From Verrucomicrobiota bacterium (GTDB lineage: Bacteria; Verrucomicrobiota; Verrucomicrobiia; Opitutales; Opitutaceae): a stretch of DNA of 62,733 bases. The DNA is taken from NCBI GenBank assembly GCA_028293565.1, contig JAQGON010000203.1, positions 1-62,733 of the forward strand, read 5' to 3'. A model generated the notes under the pieces. It was not told the origin of the DNA. It made no database searches and saw only the letters and a program-made list of their open reading frames with translations. The position numbers were made by a program, and so were the translations under genes. Position 1 is the first letter of the stretch, and every line of letters begins with the position of its first letter. Of the stretch, positions 37,835 to 45,934 are shown piece by piece.

Positions 37835-39130
37835 TCAACGCGCCGCCATGGCAACCGCGCGTTGCGAAGCGTGCTCCCGGCAAGCCGACCAGGCGCGCAC
37901 GATCGCGTCGCCGACATAATCGACATCGTCGTTTCCATAGAGCACGCCGAGGGGAATCGCGATCATGCGCTCGATCAGGGCGCGCGTGCGCGGAAAATCC
38001 TCCTCGCGATATCCCGGCGCCGGCCACTCCGGAAATTCCGCGAAGGGCGACGCCGCCGGCGAATGCGCGCGGCCGTTCCGGCAGTAGGCGCGCGCGTAGT
38101 GGCAATAGGTTCCGGTGTGCTGCGTGGCGTTCACCCCGGCCGCGGCCAGGGCGGTGCGGAACGCCGCGAGGCGGGCGGCATCCGGAAGGTAGAGATAAGT
38201 CTCGAATCCGAGGTCGCCCTCCGGATGGGGGATGCGGCGCCAGGCCATGTCCTCCAGCGCGCCGATTTTTTCCAGGAGACGCGCCCGGAGCGAGCGCAGG
38301 TGAGCCACGATCGACGGCAGCCGGCGAAACTGCGCCAGCGCGACCGCCGCCGTGAGCTCGCTCATGCGAAAATTGCCGCCGGCAAAAGCCTCGCCCGCCG
38401 CCGGCTGCAGCTGCTCGTGAAAGGCACGATATTGCCCGAGATCGCTCATCCTCACGGCGCGCTCGTACAGGCGCGCGTCGTTCGTCGCCACGATCCCGCC
38501 CTCGCCCGCCGTGATGATCTTGCGGGCCTGGAAACTGAAGATGGCGATGTCGCCGATGGAACCGACGGGCCGGCCGCGATAGGTCGCGCCGGCGCTTTCG
38601 GCACAGTCCTCGATCACCCGGATTCCGGCCGCCTTCGCCGCCGCCATGATCGCGTCGAGGTCCGACGCGACGCCCTGATAATGGACGACCATCATGGCCC
38701 TCGTCCGCGAAGTCGTCAGCCGCGCAATCTCGCGCGGATCGAGCCCGAGCGTCTCGTCGATCTCCGCCAGCACCGGCCGCGCCCCGAGCCGCACGACCGC
38801 CGTGAAACAGGAGATCCAGCTCCACACCGGCACGATGACCTCGTCGCCGGGGCCGATCCCCAGGGCGCCCAGCGCCACCTCCAGCGCCGCGGTGCCGCTG
38901 GTGACGCCGAGGGCAAACCGCGTTCCGACCGCCCGGGCAAATTCGCGCTCGAGCGTCGCCGCCATCCCCGGCGCGGCGCCTCCGCCCACGCCGTAATAAC
39001 GGAACGGCTGCCGGCGATCCAGCACGGCGAGGGCAAGTTCCTTTTCCTCGACGCCGATGAGACATTCGCCCAATCCCATGGCAGGCAGGGCGCGGCGCGG
39101 AAGCGGAATGTCGGAATTTGTCATCGGCAT
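37835..39130 (-). CDS. DegT/DnrJ/EryC1/StrS-type PLP aminotransferase
   Basis: The 431-residue protein has TSGTAALEVALGALGIGPGD, VIEDCAESAGATYRG and the PLP lysine in FSFQARKIITAGEGG. These are standard for sugar aminotransferases, with Gln replacing the common His before the lysine. Family members usually aminate keto-sugars on nucleotides; here it heads an operon with nagA and nagB, suggesting catabolic transamination or deamination of an amino sugar. The start at 39130 is only about 31 bp from the operator at 39161-39170 shared with the divergent amidohydrolase operon. An ATG at 39124 is an alternative start. Confidence 0.85.
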   Translation of the reverse strand: MPMTNSDIPLPRRALPAMGLGECLIGVEEKELALAVLDRRQPFRYYGVGGGAAPGMAATLEREFARAVGTRFALGVTSGTAALEVALGALGIGPGDEVIVPVWSWISCFTAVVRLGARPVLAEIDETLGLDPREIARLTTSRTRAMMVVHYQGVASDLDAIMAAAKAAGIRVIEDCAESAGATYRGRPVGSIGDIAIFSFQARKIITAGEGGIVATNDARLYERAVRMSDLGQYRAFHEQLQPAAGEAFAGGNFRMSELTAAVALAQFRRLPSIVAHLRSLRARLLEKIGALEDMAWRRIPHPEGDLGFETYLYLPDAARLAAFRTALAAAGVNATQHTGTYCHYARAYCRNGRAHSPAASPFAEFPEWPAPGYREEDFPRTRALIERMIAIPLGVLYGNDDVDYVGDAIVRAWSACREHASQRAVAMAAR

Positions 39131-39170
39131 TGACAGACGTCAGTCGCGCTAGGTATTTCTGTGTATACAC
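39130..39170 (+). promoter_or_regulatory. Divergent control region with GTATAC operator
   Basis: On the + strand TTGACA (39130-39135), a 17-base spacer and GTATTT (39153-39158) form a promoter, followed at once by the perfect palindrome GTGTATACAC (39161-39170). GGTATT (39152-39157) and GTATAC (39163-39168) are 5 bases apart. The -35 box overlaps the start codon of the divergent aminotransferase gene, so one repressor may control both directions. Confidence 0.72.
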
Positions 39171-39192
39171 GTCGGAGCAAGCTGAATTTCCC

Positions 39193-40101
39193 ATGCCCCT
39201 ACCCACCCGGATCGTCGATTCCCACCAGCACGTCAACTGGCACAAGCGCGATGCCGTCGGCCTGATCGCCGACATGGATGCCCACGGCATCGCGTACTCC
39301 TGGCTCCTGAACTGGTGCCTCGGGCCGGCCGAGTTCGAGTCGGCGGACTACCAGCCTTACCTGAATCCCTTCGTGCTGACCGAGGGAAATTCCCATCCGG
39401 GAATCCCGATGTCGGAGCTCCTGGGGGCCCGCGACCGGTTTCCCCGGCGCTTTCATCTGGGCTACTGTCCGAATCCCCTCTGGAAGAACGCGCCGAAGCT
39501 GCTGGAGGTCGCGCACGAGATGCACGGCGTGCGGATCTGCGGCGAGTGGAAATACCGCCAGCTCTTCGACGATCCCCGCAGCCTGGAGATCTTCCGCGTC
39601 GCGGGCAGCCTGAAGATGCCGGTCGTGCTGCACCTCGACATGCCCTATCTGCGCAACGCGGAAGGAAAAGCGGAGTACCAGCCGCTGTGGTTCGGCGGCA
39701 CGGTGGCGAACCTGGAGCGCGCCCTCGAGGCCTGCCCGGACACGGTCTTCGTCGGCCACGCGCCGGGGTTCTGGCGCGAGATCAGCGGCGACGCCGGCCA
39801 GGATTCCAGGCAGTATCCCGAGGGCCCCGTCACTCCCGGCGGGCACGTCGCGCGCCTCTTCGACACCTACCCTCACCTCCATGCCGACCTGTCGGCCGGC
39901 TCCGGGCGCACCGCACTCGCACGCGACCCGAAAAACGCCATCGCGTTTGTGACGCGCTACGCCGACCGTCTTCTCTTCGGCCGCGATTACTACGAGCAGA
40001 AGCTCCACGATTTCCTCCAGACCCTTCCGCTCGCCCGCGAGGTGGTCGAAAAAATCTACTGGCAGAACGCCGAGCGCCTGGTGCCCGCCCCCACCCGCTG
40101 A
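39193..40101 (+). CDS. Amidohydrolase 2-family metal hydrolase
   Basis: The 302-residue TIM-barrel protein opens with the metal-binding IVDSHQHVNWH. It carries a further histidine in VVLHLDMPYL, another in VFVGHAPGFW, and ends with RLLFGRDYYEQ. This pattern is that of amidohydrolase-2 lactonases and decarboxylases. The ATG at 39193 follows the operator by 22 bases. It is the first gene of a seven-gene run to 47208 and overlaps the next gene as TGATG. A lactone of a sugar acid is a plausible substrate. Confidence 0.82.
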   Translation: MPLPTRIVDSHQHVNWHKRDAVGLIADMDAHGIAYSWLLNWCLGPAEFESADYQPYLNPFVLTEGNSHPGIPMSELLGARDRFPRRFHLGYCPNPLWKNAPKLLEVAHEMHGVRICGEWKYRQLFDDPRSLEIFRVAGSLKMPVVLHLDMPYLRNAEGKAEYQPLWFGGTVANLERALEACPDTVFVGHAPGFWREISGDAGQDSRQYPEGPVTPGGHVARLFDTYPHLHADLSAGSGRTALARDPKNAIAFVTRYADRLLFGRDYYEQKLHDFLQTLPLAREVVEKIYWQNAERLVPAPTR

Positions 40102-41009
40102 TGCCGGCTTCAGCCCTGAACATCGGCCTCGTCGGCCTGGACACCTCCCACGTCGAGGGATTCGCGTCGCTGCTGCACGATCCGAAAAATCCGGACCACG
40201 TCGCCGGCGGCCGCATCGTCGCCGGTTTTCCCGGGGGATCGCCGGATTTCCCGCTCAGCGCCAGCCGCGTGGAGGGTTACACCCGGAAGCTGCGCGACGA
40301 ACACCAGGTGCGCATGCTCGGGTCGCCGCGGGAGGTGGCCGAGAGCGTCGACGCCGTGCTCCACACCACCGTCGATGGCCGCCTTCATCTCGCGCAGTTC
40401 GCCGAGATCGCCCCGCTGCGCCGGCCGGTGTTCCTCGACAAGCCCTTCGCCGTCACGAGCGCCGACGCCCGCGCGATCGCCGCGCTGGCCCGGCAGCATG
40501 GCACGCCGCTGTTCAGCAGCTCCAGCCTCCGTTTCGCCGGCGCGCTGCAGGCGGCGCTGGCGGACCAGGCCGGCGGCCGGATTTTCGGGGCGGATTTCCA
40601 CGGGCCGCTGAACCTGCAGCCGACGCAGCCGGGCTTCTTCTGGTACGGGATCCACACCGCCGAGATGCTGTTCGCGACGCTGGGCGCCGGCTGCGCGCGC
40701 GTCCGCGCGATTTCCACGGCGGACCACGAGGTCGCGGTGGGAACGTGGCACGACGGGCGCATCGGCGTCATTCGCGGGAACCGCGTCGCGAACAATTCCT
40801 TCGGCGGGGTGATCCACCGGGAAAAGGCCCACCAGTGGGTCGACGTCGACCGCGGACGCCGCCCGGATGCCGGGCTGACCGTGGCGATCATGGAATTTTT
40901 CCGCGGCGGACCCTCGCCGGTGCCGCTCGACGAGACGGTTGAGATCATCCGTTTTCTCGAGGCGGCCAACGAGAGCCGCGACCGCGGCGGCGCGGACGTC
41001 GCGCTCTAG
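40101..41009 (+). CDS. Gfo/Idh/MocA-like oxidoreductase, short form
   Basis: The 302-residue protein has an altered nucleotide-binding loop (NIGLVGLDTSHVEGF), the conserved lysine in PVFLDKPFAV and a C-terminal domain with WYGIHTAEMLFATLG, where His is the catalytic candidate. Relatives are often annotated only as oxidoreductases. Translation is coupled to the amidohydrolase (TGATG). It is distinct from the other two family members in this window, at 34999 and 42368, and substrate is unknown. Confidence 0.8.
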   Translation: MPASALNIGLVGLDTSHVEGFASLLHDPKNPDHVAGGRIVAGFPGGSPDFPLSASRVEGYTRKLRDEHQVRMLGSPREVAESVDAVLHTTVDGRLHLAQFAEIAPLRRPVFLDKPFAVTSADARAIAALARQHGTPLFSSSSLRFAGALQAALADQAGGRIFGADFHGPLNLQPTQPGFFWYGIHTAEMLFATLGAGCARVRAISTADHEVAVGTWHDGRIGVIRGNRVANNSFGGVIHREKAHQWVDVDRGRRPDAGLTVAIMEFFRGGPSPVPLDETVEIIRFLEAANESRDRGGADVAL

Positions 41010-41023
41010 CGCATTTCCCTTCC

Positions 41024-42349
41024 ATGCCCAAATCCCACACCGGACAGGAACTTTATCGCGCGGCCAAGCGCCGGATTCCGGGAGGCACGCAGCTGTTGAG
41101 CAAGCGTCCCGAGATGTTCCTGCCGGAAAACTGGCCGGCCTACTACCGCCGGGCCGAAGGTTGCACGGTGTGGGATCTCGACGGCAACGCCTACGTCGAT
41201 TTCACCTCCTGCGGAATCGGGTGCTGCCTTCTCGGCTATGCCGATCCGACGGTCAATGCGGCCGTCACCGACCGGATCGCACAGGGCAGCATGTGTTCGC
41301 TCAACACGCCGGACGAACTCGAACTCGCCGACGCGCTCTGCGCGATTCATCCCTGGGCGGAGAAGGTCCGGTACGCGCGCGCCGGCGGCGAGGCGATGGC
41401 CATCGCGGTGCGGATCGCGCGCGCCGCCACGGGCCGGGCGAAGCTCGCGTTCTGCGGCTACCATGGCTGGGCCGACTGGTATCTCGCCGCCAATCTCGGG
41501 GAAACGTCGGCCCTCAACGGGCACCTCCTTCCGGGCCTTGACCCGGCCGGCGTGCCGGACTCGCTCCGCGGCACGGCCTTTCCGTTCCGCTATAACCAGA
41601 TTGCCGAGCTCGAGACGATCGTGGCGGCCCACGGGCGGGAGCTGGCGGCGATCGTGATGGAGCCGATGCGGCACGACGCCCCGCGCGACGGCTTCCTCGA
41701 AAAAATCCGCGTGATCGCCGACCGGATTGGCGCGGTGCTGATCTTCGACGAAGTCACGTCCGGATGGCGCAGCCACCACGGCGGCATCCACCTGACGCTC
41801 GGCGTCGATCCCGACATCGCCGTCTTCGCGAAGTCGATCTCGAACGGATTTCCCATGGCCGCCATCATCGGCCGCGCCCAGCCGATGGAGGCCGCACAGC
41901 ACACCTTCGTCAGCAGCACCTACTGGACCGAGTCGATCGGGCCCAGCGCGGCCCTCGCCACGCTGAAGAAACTCCGCGAGACCGACGCCGTCGCGCGGAT
42001 AGGGGAGATTGGCGAGCTGACGCGGCGGGGATGGCGGACGCTGGGCGAGAAGCACGGCCTGAAACTCAAGGTCGGCGGGCTCCCGGCGCTGGCGACGTTC
42101 GGCTTCGGACAGGGCGACGACAGCCGCCTGCTGATGACGCTCTTCACGCAGGAGATGCTCGAGCGCGGCTACCTGGCGAGCGGCGTGTTTTATCCGATGG
42201 CGACGCACACGCCGGCGATCGTCGAGGGCTACCTCGCGGCGGTGGACGCGGTGTTCGCGTTCATCCGGCAGCAGACCGATTCCGGCGGGGCCAAGGCCGC
42301 GTTGCGCGGTCCGATCGCGCACACCGGGTTCGCCCGCCTCACGGGTTGA
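41024..42349 (+). CDS. Class-III PLP aminotransferase, glutamate-1-semialdehyde aminomutase-like
   Basis: The 441-residue protein has the class-III framework: YRAAKRRIPGGTQLLSKRP at the start, ARAGGEAMAIAVRIARAATG, LIFDEVTSGWR and the PLP lysine in VFAKSISNGFPMAA. The overall form resembles HemL, but a HemL in the middle of a catabolic operon is unlikely. Many such proteins transaminate amino alcohols or 2-amino acids. It follows the oxidoreductase by 14 bp. In the proposed pathway it could produce a keto acid for the dehydrogenases; this is a guess. Confidence 0.82.
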   Translation: MPKSHTGQELYRAAKRRIPGGTQLLSKRPEMFLPENWPAYYRRAEGCTVWDLDGNAYVDFTSCGIGCCLLGYADPTVNAAVTDRIAQGSMCSLNTPDELELADALCAIHPWAEKVRYARAGGEAMAIAVRIARAATGRAKLAFCGYHGWADWYLAANLGETSALNGHLLPGLDPAGVPDSLRGTAFPFRYNQIAELETIVAAHGRELAAIVMEPMRHDAPRDGFLEKIRVIADRIGAVLIFDEVTSGWRSHHGGIHLTLGVDPDIAVFAKSISNGFPMAAIIGRAQPMEAAQHTFVSSTYWTESIGPSAALATLKKLRETDAVARIGEIGELTRRGWRTLGEKHGLKLKVGGLPALATFGFGQGDDSRLLMTLFTQEMLERGYLASGVFYPMATHTPAIVEGYLAAVDAVFAFIRQQTDSGGAKAALRGPIAHTGFARLTG

Positions 42350-42367
42350 GGCGCCTCCTCTCTCCCC

Positions 42368-43387
42368 ATGAAAATTCTCCAGATTGGCGCCGGCTCAATG
42401 GGCACGCGACGCCTGCGCGACCTGCACGCCCGCGGGGGCCTCACGATCGCGCTCCTCGACGGGCGCGCGGACCGCCGGCAGCGGGCGAAGGACCGGTTCG
42501 GCCTCGAGGTCTTTGCCGGATTGCCCGAGGCGCTGGCGTGGAAACCGGACGCGTTCGTCATCTCCACGCCGCCGGGCACCAAGGACGCCTACGTGAAGGC
42601 GGCCCTGGACGCCGGGGTGCACCACTTCATCGAGGCCGACATCTGGGTGCGCGGGGCCGCGGAGATCGAACGGGTGGCCGCGAAAAAGAAACTGATCGCC
42701 GCGCCTTCGGGCTCGTTTGAATTCCTGCCGCTCGTGCGCGCCATCGGACAGCGCGTCCGGGACGATCTCGGCACGCTCCTTTCCTACCAGTGTTACATGG
42801 CGACCTACATGCCCGGCTGGCATTCGACGGAAGGGGCCGAATATTACGCGCGCCACCGGAACACGACCGCCGCGCGGGAGATGATCCCGTTCGAGCTGCA
42901 CTGGCTGAACGCGCGCTTCGGCGCGCCGACCGAGGTGGCCGGACGCTATGAGAAGGGCGGCGACCTCCCGTTTGCCTTCGAGGACACGTGGTCGCTGTCG
43001 ATGCGCCTCGACCGGGGCGGCGTGGGCCAGCTGTGCGTCAGCATGGCGTGTCCGGTCGACTACCGGCGCGGTGCCTGTTTCGGGACGAAGGGCATGATTA
43101 CCTGGGATATCTACGGGGGCACCCTCGCGGTGCAGCGCGCAGGGGAAAAATCGGAGACGACCGAAAGTTTCGGGGCGATGCCGGATGTCATCGAGCCGGC
43201 GTACGCAGTGGAGATCAACACCTTCATCGACGCCTGCCTCGGGCGGGCGAAATGGCCGCAGAGTTATTCCGCCAGCCAGCACTCCAGCGCGACGCTGGCC
43301 GCGGGGGAAAAGAGTTTCCTCACCAAGCGGTGGGAGCGCGTCGACCCTGCGGCCGACCCGCTCGATCCGCTTCCGTCCGCCAGCTGA
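42368..43387 (+). CDS. Gfo/Idh/MocA-family oxidoreductase without the EKP lysine
   Basis: The 339-residue protein begins MKILQIGAGSMGTRRLRDLH, a clear Rossmann loop, and has VISTPPGTKDAYVKAAL. Where the family shows EKP, this protein reads IEADIWVRG, so the conserved lysine is missing. The C-terminal part carries MIPFELHWLNARFG with a histidine at the usual catalytic position. It may bind NAD without normal hydride chemistry. It lies 18 bp after the aminotransferase and 25 bp before the symporter gene. Confidence 0.8.
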   Translation: MKILQIGAGSMGTRRLRDLHARGGLTIALLDGRADRRQRAKDRFGLEVFAGLPEALAWKPDAFVISTPPGTKDAYVKAALDAGVHHFIEADIWVRGAAEIERVAAKKKLIAAPSGSFEFLPLVRAIGQRVRDDLGTLLSYQCYMATYMPGWHSTEGAEYYARHRNTTAAREMIPFELHWLNARFGAPTEVAGRYEKGGDLPFAFEDTWSLSMRLDRGGVGQLCVSMACPVDYRRGACFGTKGMITWDIYGGTLAVQRAGEKSETTESFGAMPDVIEPAYAVEINTFIDACLGRAKWPQSYSASQHSSATLAAGEKSFLTKRWERVDPAADPLDPLPSAS

Positions 43388-43412
43388 TCCGGGTCGAACG
43401 CCCTTGAACGCG

Positions 43413-44936
43413 ATGCATGCGAGTTTCTCCCTCGTGGATTACGTGCTGCTGATCGCGTACGTCCTGACGAGCCTCGCGGTCGGCCTCTGGTTTGCGCGGA
43501 GCCAGAAGAGTGTCGAAGGCTATTTTCTCGCGGGCCGGTCCGCGCCGTGGTGGGTCGTCGCGATTTCGCTGATCAGTTCCGACACCTCCGCCATCAGCTA
43601 CATGGGCGTGGCCGCCCTGGTGTTCATGGGCGACCTGCAGCTTTTCCCGGCGGCCATCGCGCTGCCCTTCGGCGCGCTGTTCGTCGCGTACGCCTTCGTG
43701 CCCTTCCTCGCCCGGCACAAGGTGTTCACGATTTATGAATACCTGGAGCACCGGTTCAGCCTCCAGGTCCGGACCTTCGCGTCCGCGCTTTTCATCCTCA
43801 TGCGCGGGACGCACCTGGCCGTCGCCCTCTACGCCGCGGGGCTCGCGCTGTCGCAGGTGATGGGCCTACCGATGTGGATCAGCCTCGCGACACTGGGCGG
43901 GCTGACCACGCTCTACACGGTGCTGGGAGGAATGAAGGCGGTGCTCTGGACGGATGTGATGCAGTTTTTCGTGATGATGATCGGCCTGGTGGCCATCCTC
44001 ATCGGCGTCTCGACGGCGTTTGGATGGGACCTTTCGGCGATCTGGAACCTCGCGTCGCATCCGCCGTCCGAGAGCGTCCCCTGGCTCGACGGGAAATCCA
44101 GCGCCGCCAGCCACACCCGGATGTTCGATTTCAGCTTCAGCCCGGCGGCGATGACCTTCTGGGCCGTCATCATCAACTCGTTCCTCACCTTCGTCGGCTC
44201 CTACGGCAGCGACCAGGTTCTCGTGCAGCGCTATCTTTCCGCCGGTTCGAAAAAGAGCATGGCCGCCTCGCTGATCGGCGCGAGCCTCCTGACCGTCCCG
44301 GTCAACCTGATCTTCTTCGCCACCGGCGTGTTCCTGGTGGCCTTCTATTACCGGTTCCTGCACGTCCCGGGCCACGAGTGGGTCGGCGGCCTGACGGATG
44401 CCAACCGCGTAATCACTCATTTCATCAGCAACGGCCTTCCCGGCAAACTGGGCGCGATCGTGATCGCGGGATTGTTCGCCGGCACGATGTCCAGTTTTTC
44501 CGCCGGGTTGAATTCGCTGAGCACGGCCACGTACATCGACTTCGTGACCCGCTTCGGCGGGCCCGCGCGCTCGGAGCGGCAGGGCGTGGCGCGCGCCAAG
44601 CTTCTCACCCTGTTCTGGGGCGTCGCGATCGTGCTCGTCGCGGCGCTGATCGGCGGGAGCGATTCGATCTTCGCCATCGGCGCGAAGGTGATCGGTCCCT
44701 TCTCGGGTCCGCTCCTCGGGATTTTCCTCCTCGGGATGCTGTCGCGCCGCGCGAACAACGTCGGCGCCATCGCCGGCGCGATCGTCGGCGCGGCCGCGAC
44801 GGTCTACGTGCCGTACTGCACCCCGATCCACTGGCTCTGGTATGTTGTCGTGGGACGCATGGTGGGATTCAGCGCCGGCTATGTCCTCAGCTTCCTCCAA
44901 CCCGCGCCCGTCCTGCGGGCCGAGGCCAGCGCGTGA
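43413..44936 (+). CDS. Sodium:solute symporter (SSS family)
   Basis: The 507-residue inner-membrane protein has about 13 helices and SSS landmarks: SLISSDTSAISYMGVAALVF near helix 2, GMKAVLWTDVMQFFVMM, and AGLFAGTMSSFSAGLNSLST with the family serine/threonine sodium site. SGLT-like symporters import sugars, sugar acids, sialic acid or myo-inositol. The ATG at 43413 is chosen; a TTG nine bases upstream is possible. The stop overlaps the kinase start (GTGA). It probably imports the substrate of the surrounding operon. Confidence 0.88.
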   Translation: MHASFSLVDYVLLIAYVLTSLAVGLWFARSQKSVEGYFLAGRSAPWWVVAISLISSDTSAISYMGVAALVFMGDLQLFPAAIALPFGALFVAYAFVPFLARHKVFTIYEYLEHRFSLQVRTFASALFILMRGTHLAVALYAAGLALSQVMGLPMWISLATLGGLTTLYTVLGGMKAVLWTDVMQFFVMMIGLVAILIGVSTAFGWDLSAIWNLASHPPSESVPWLDGKSSAASHTRMFDFSFSPAAMTFWAVIINSFLTFVGSYGSDQVLVQRYLSAGSKKSMAASLIGASLLTVPVNLIFFATGVFLVAFYYRFLHVPGHEWVGGLTDANRVITHFISNGLPGKLGAIVIAGLFAGTMSSFSAGLNSLSTATYIDFVTRFGGPARSERQGVARAKLLTLFWGVAIVLVAALIGGSDSIFAIGAKVIGPFSGPLLGIFLLGMLSRRANNVGAIAGAIVGAAATVYVPYCTPIHWLWYVVVGRMVGFSAGYVLSFLQPAPVLRAEASA

Positions 44937-45934
44937 GCCGCGACACCCCCGAACACGCCGGCTTGCTCGCGGAATTGCGCGGGGCGGGCCTGACGCGCAC
45001 CGATCATCCGGTGATCGCGCCGCTGCCGGGCGGCGTGTCGAGCGAGATTCTTCGCGTGACCGACGGCGGCCGGGACTTCGTGGTGAAGCGCGCGCTGGCC
45101 AAACTCAAGGTCCGCGATGACTGGTTCGCCGACGTCAGCCGGAGCCGGTCGGAACTGGCCTACCTCCGGCGGGCGTCGGCGATCGCGCCGGGATGCACGC
45201 CGCGCGTGCTGTTTTCACCGCCGTCGGGGGACTGGTTCGCGATGGAATACCTCGGCCCGGAATTCTCCAACTGGAAGACCCTCCTCCTCGCCGGATCCGT
45301 CGACCCGTGGCCCGCGCGCGAGGCGGGCGCGCTGCTGGGACGCATCCATCGCGCCACCTGGCTCGATCCGGAGATCGCGCGCGAATTCGCGACGCTCGGG
45401 AACTTTCGCCAGCTTCGGCTCGAACCCTACCTCGCGACCGCCGCGCGGCGGGTTCCCGACCTCGCGCCGCTGCTCCTCGAGGAGCAGGAGCGGCTCGCCG
45501 GAAGCTCCACTGCGCTGGTGCACGGGGACTTCAGCCCGAAGAACATCATGGTCGCATCGCAACGGGTGATCCTCCTTGATGCCGAGGTGGCGTGGTGCGG
45601 GGACCCGGCCTTCGATCCGGCCTTCCTGCTCGCGCATTGCCTGCTCAAGAGCCTGCTGCGCCCGGCGGCGCCGGAACCGGTGCTGGGGATCGCAGGCATC
45701 TTTTGGCGCTCCTATGCGCAGGCGCTCGGGTCCGTCGACGACAGCATCGAGCCGCGCACCACCCGCCTCGTGCTCTGCCTCCTGCTCGCGCGGGTGCATG
45801 GAAAATCGCCCGTCGAATATCTCTCGGCCCGCCAGCAGACGGTTGTCACCGGCTTCGTGCGCGCCCATCTTTCGCAGCCGCCTTCCCGTCTCGAGTCGCT
45901 CGTCGACGCCTGGCGCGAAACCCTTCGTGCATGA
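44933..45934 (+). CDS. APH-fold small-molecule kinase
   Basis: The 333-residue protein has the phosphotransferase signature LVHGDFSPKNIMV (catalytic Asp) and a second metal Asp in ILLDAEVAWCGDP, the Brenner motif of aminoglycoside/choline/homoserine kinases. A lysine in FVVKRALAKLK aligns with the ATP-binding lysine. It starts at a GTG overlapping the symporter stop and ends overlapping the enolase-like gene (ATGA), a tight trio of importer, kinase and lyase. It likely phosphorylates the imported compound or a product such as glycerate; antibiotic resistance is not indicated. Confidence 0.85.
   Translation: MSRDTPEHAGLLAELRGAGLTRTDHPVIAPLPGGVSSEILRVTDGGRDFVVKRALAKLKVRDDWFADVSRSRSELAYLRRASAIAPGCTPRVLFSPPSGDWFAMEYLGPEFSNWKTLLLAGSVDPWPAREAGALLGRIHRATWLDPEIAREFATLGNFRQLRLEPYLATAARRVPDLAPLLLEEQERLAGSSTALVHGDFSPKNIMVASQRVILLDAEVAWCGDPAFDPAFLLAHCLLKSLLRPAAPEPVLGIAGIFWRSYAQALGSVDDSIEPRTTRLVLCLLLARVHGKSPVEYLSARQQTVVTGFVRAHLSQPPSRLESLVDAWRETLRA

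Noticed and set aside
41024-42349. Housekeeping hemL (glutamate-1-semialdehyde aminomutase)
   Set aside because: The similarity is to class-III aminotransferases in general, and the gene sits inside a catabolic operon, so a specific hemL label is not safe.
44933-45934. Aminoglycoside phosphotransferase resistance gene
   Set aside because: The APH fold is shared by many metabolic kinases, and the gene is translationally coupled to a symporter and an enolase paralog.
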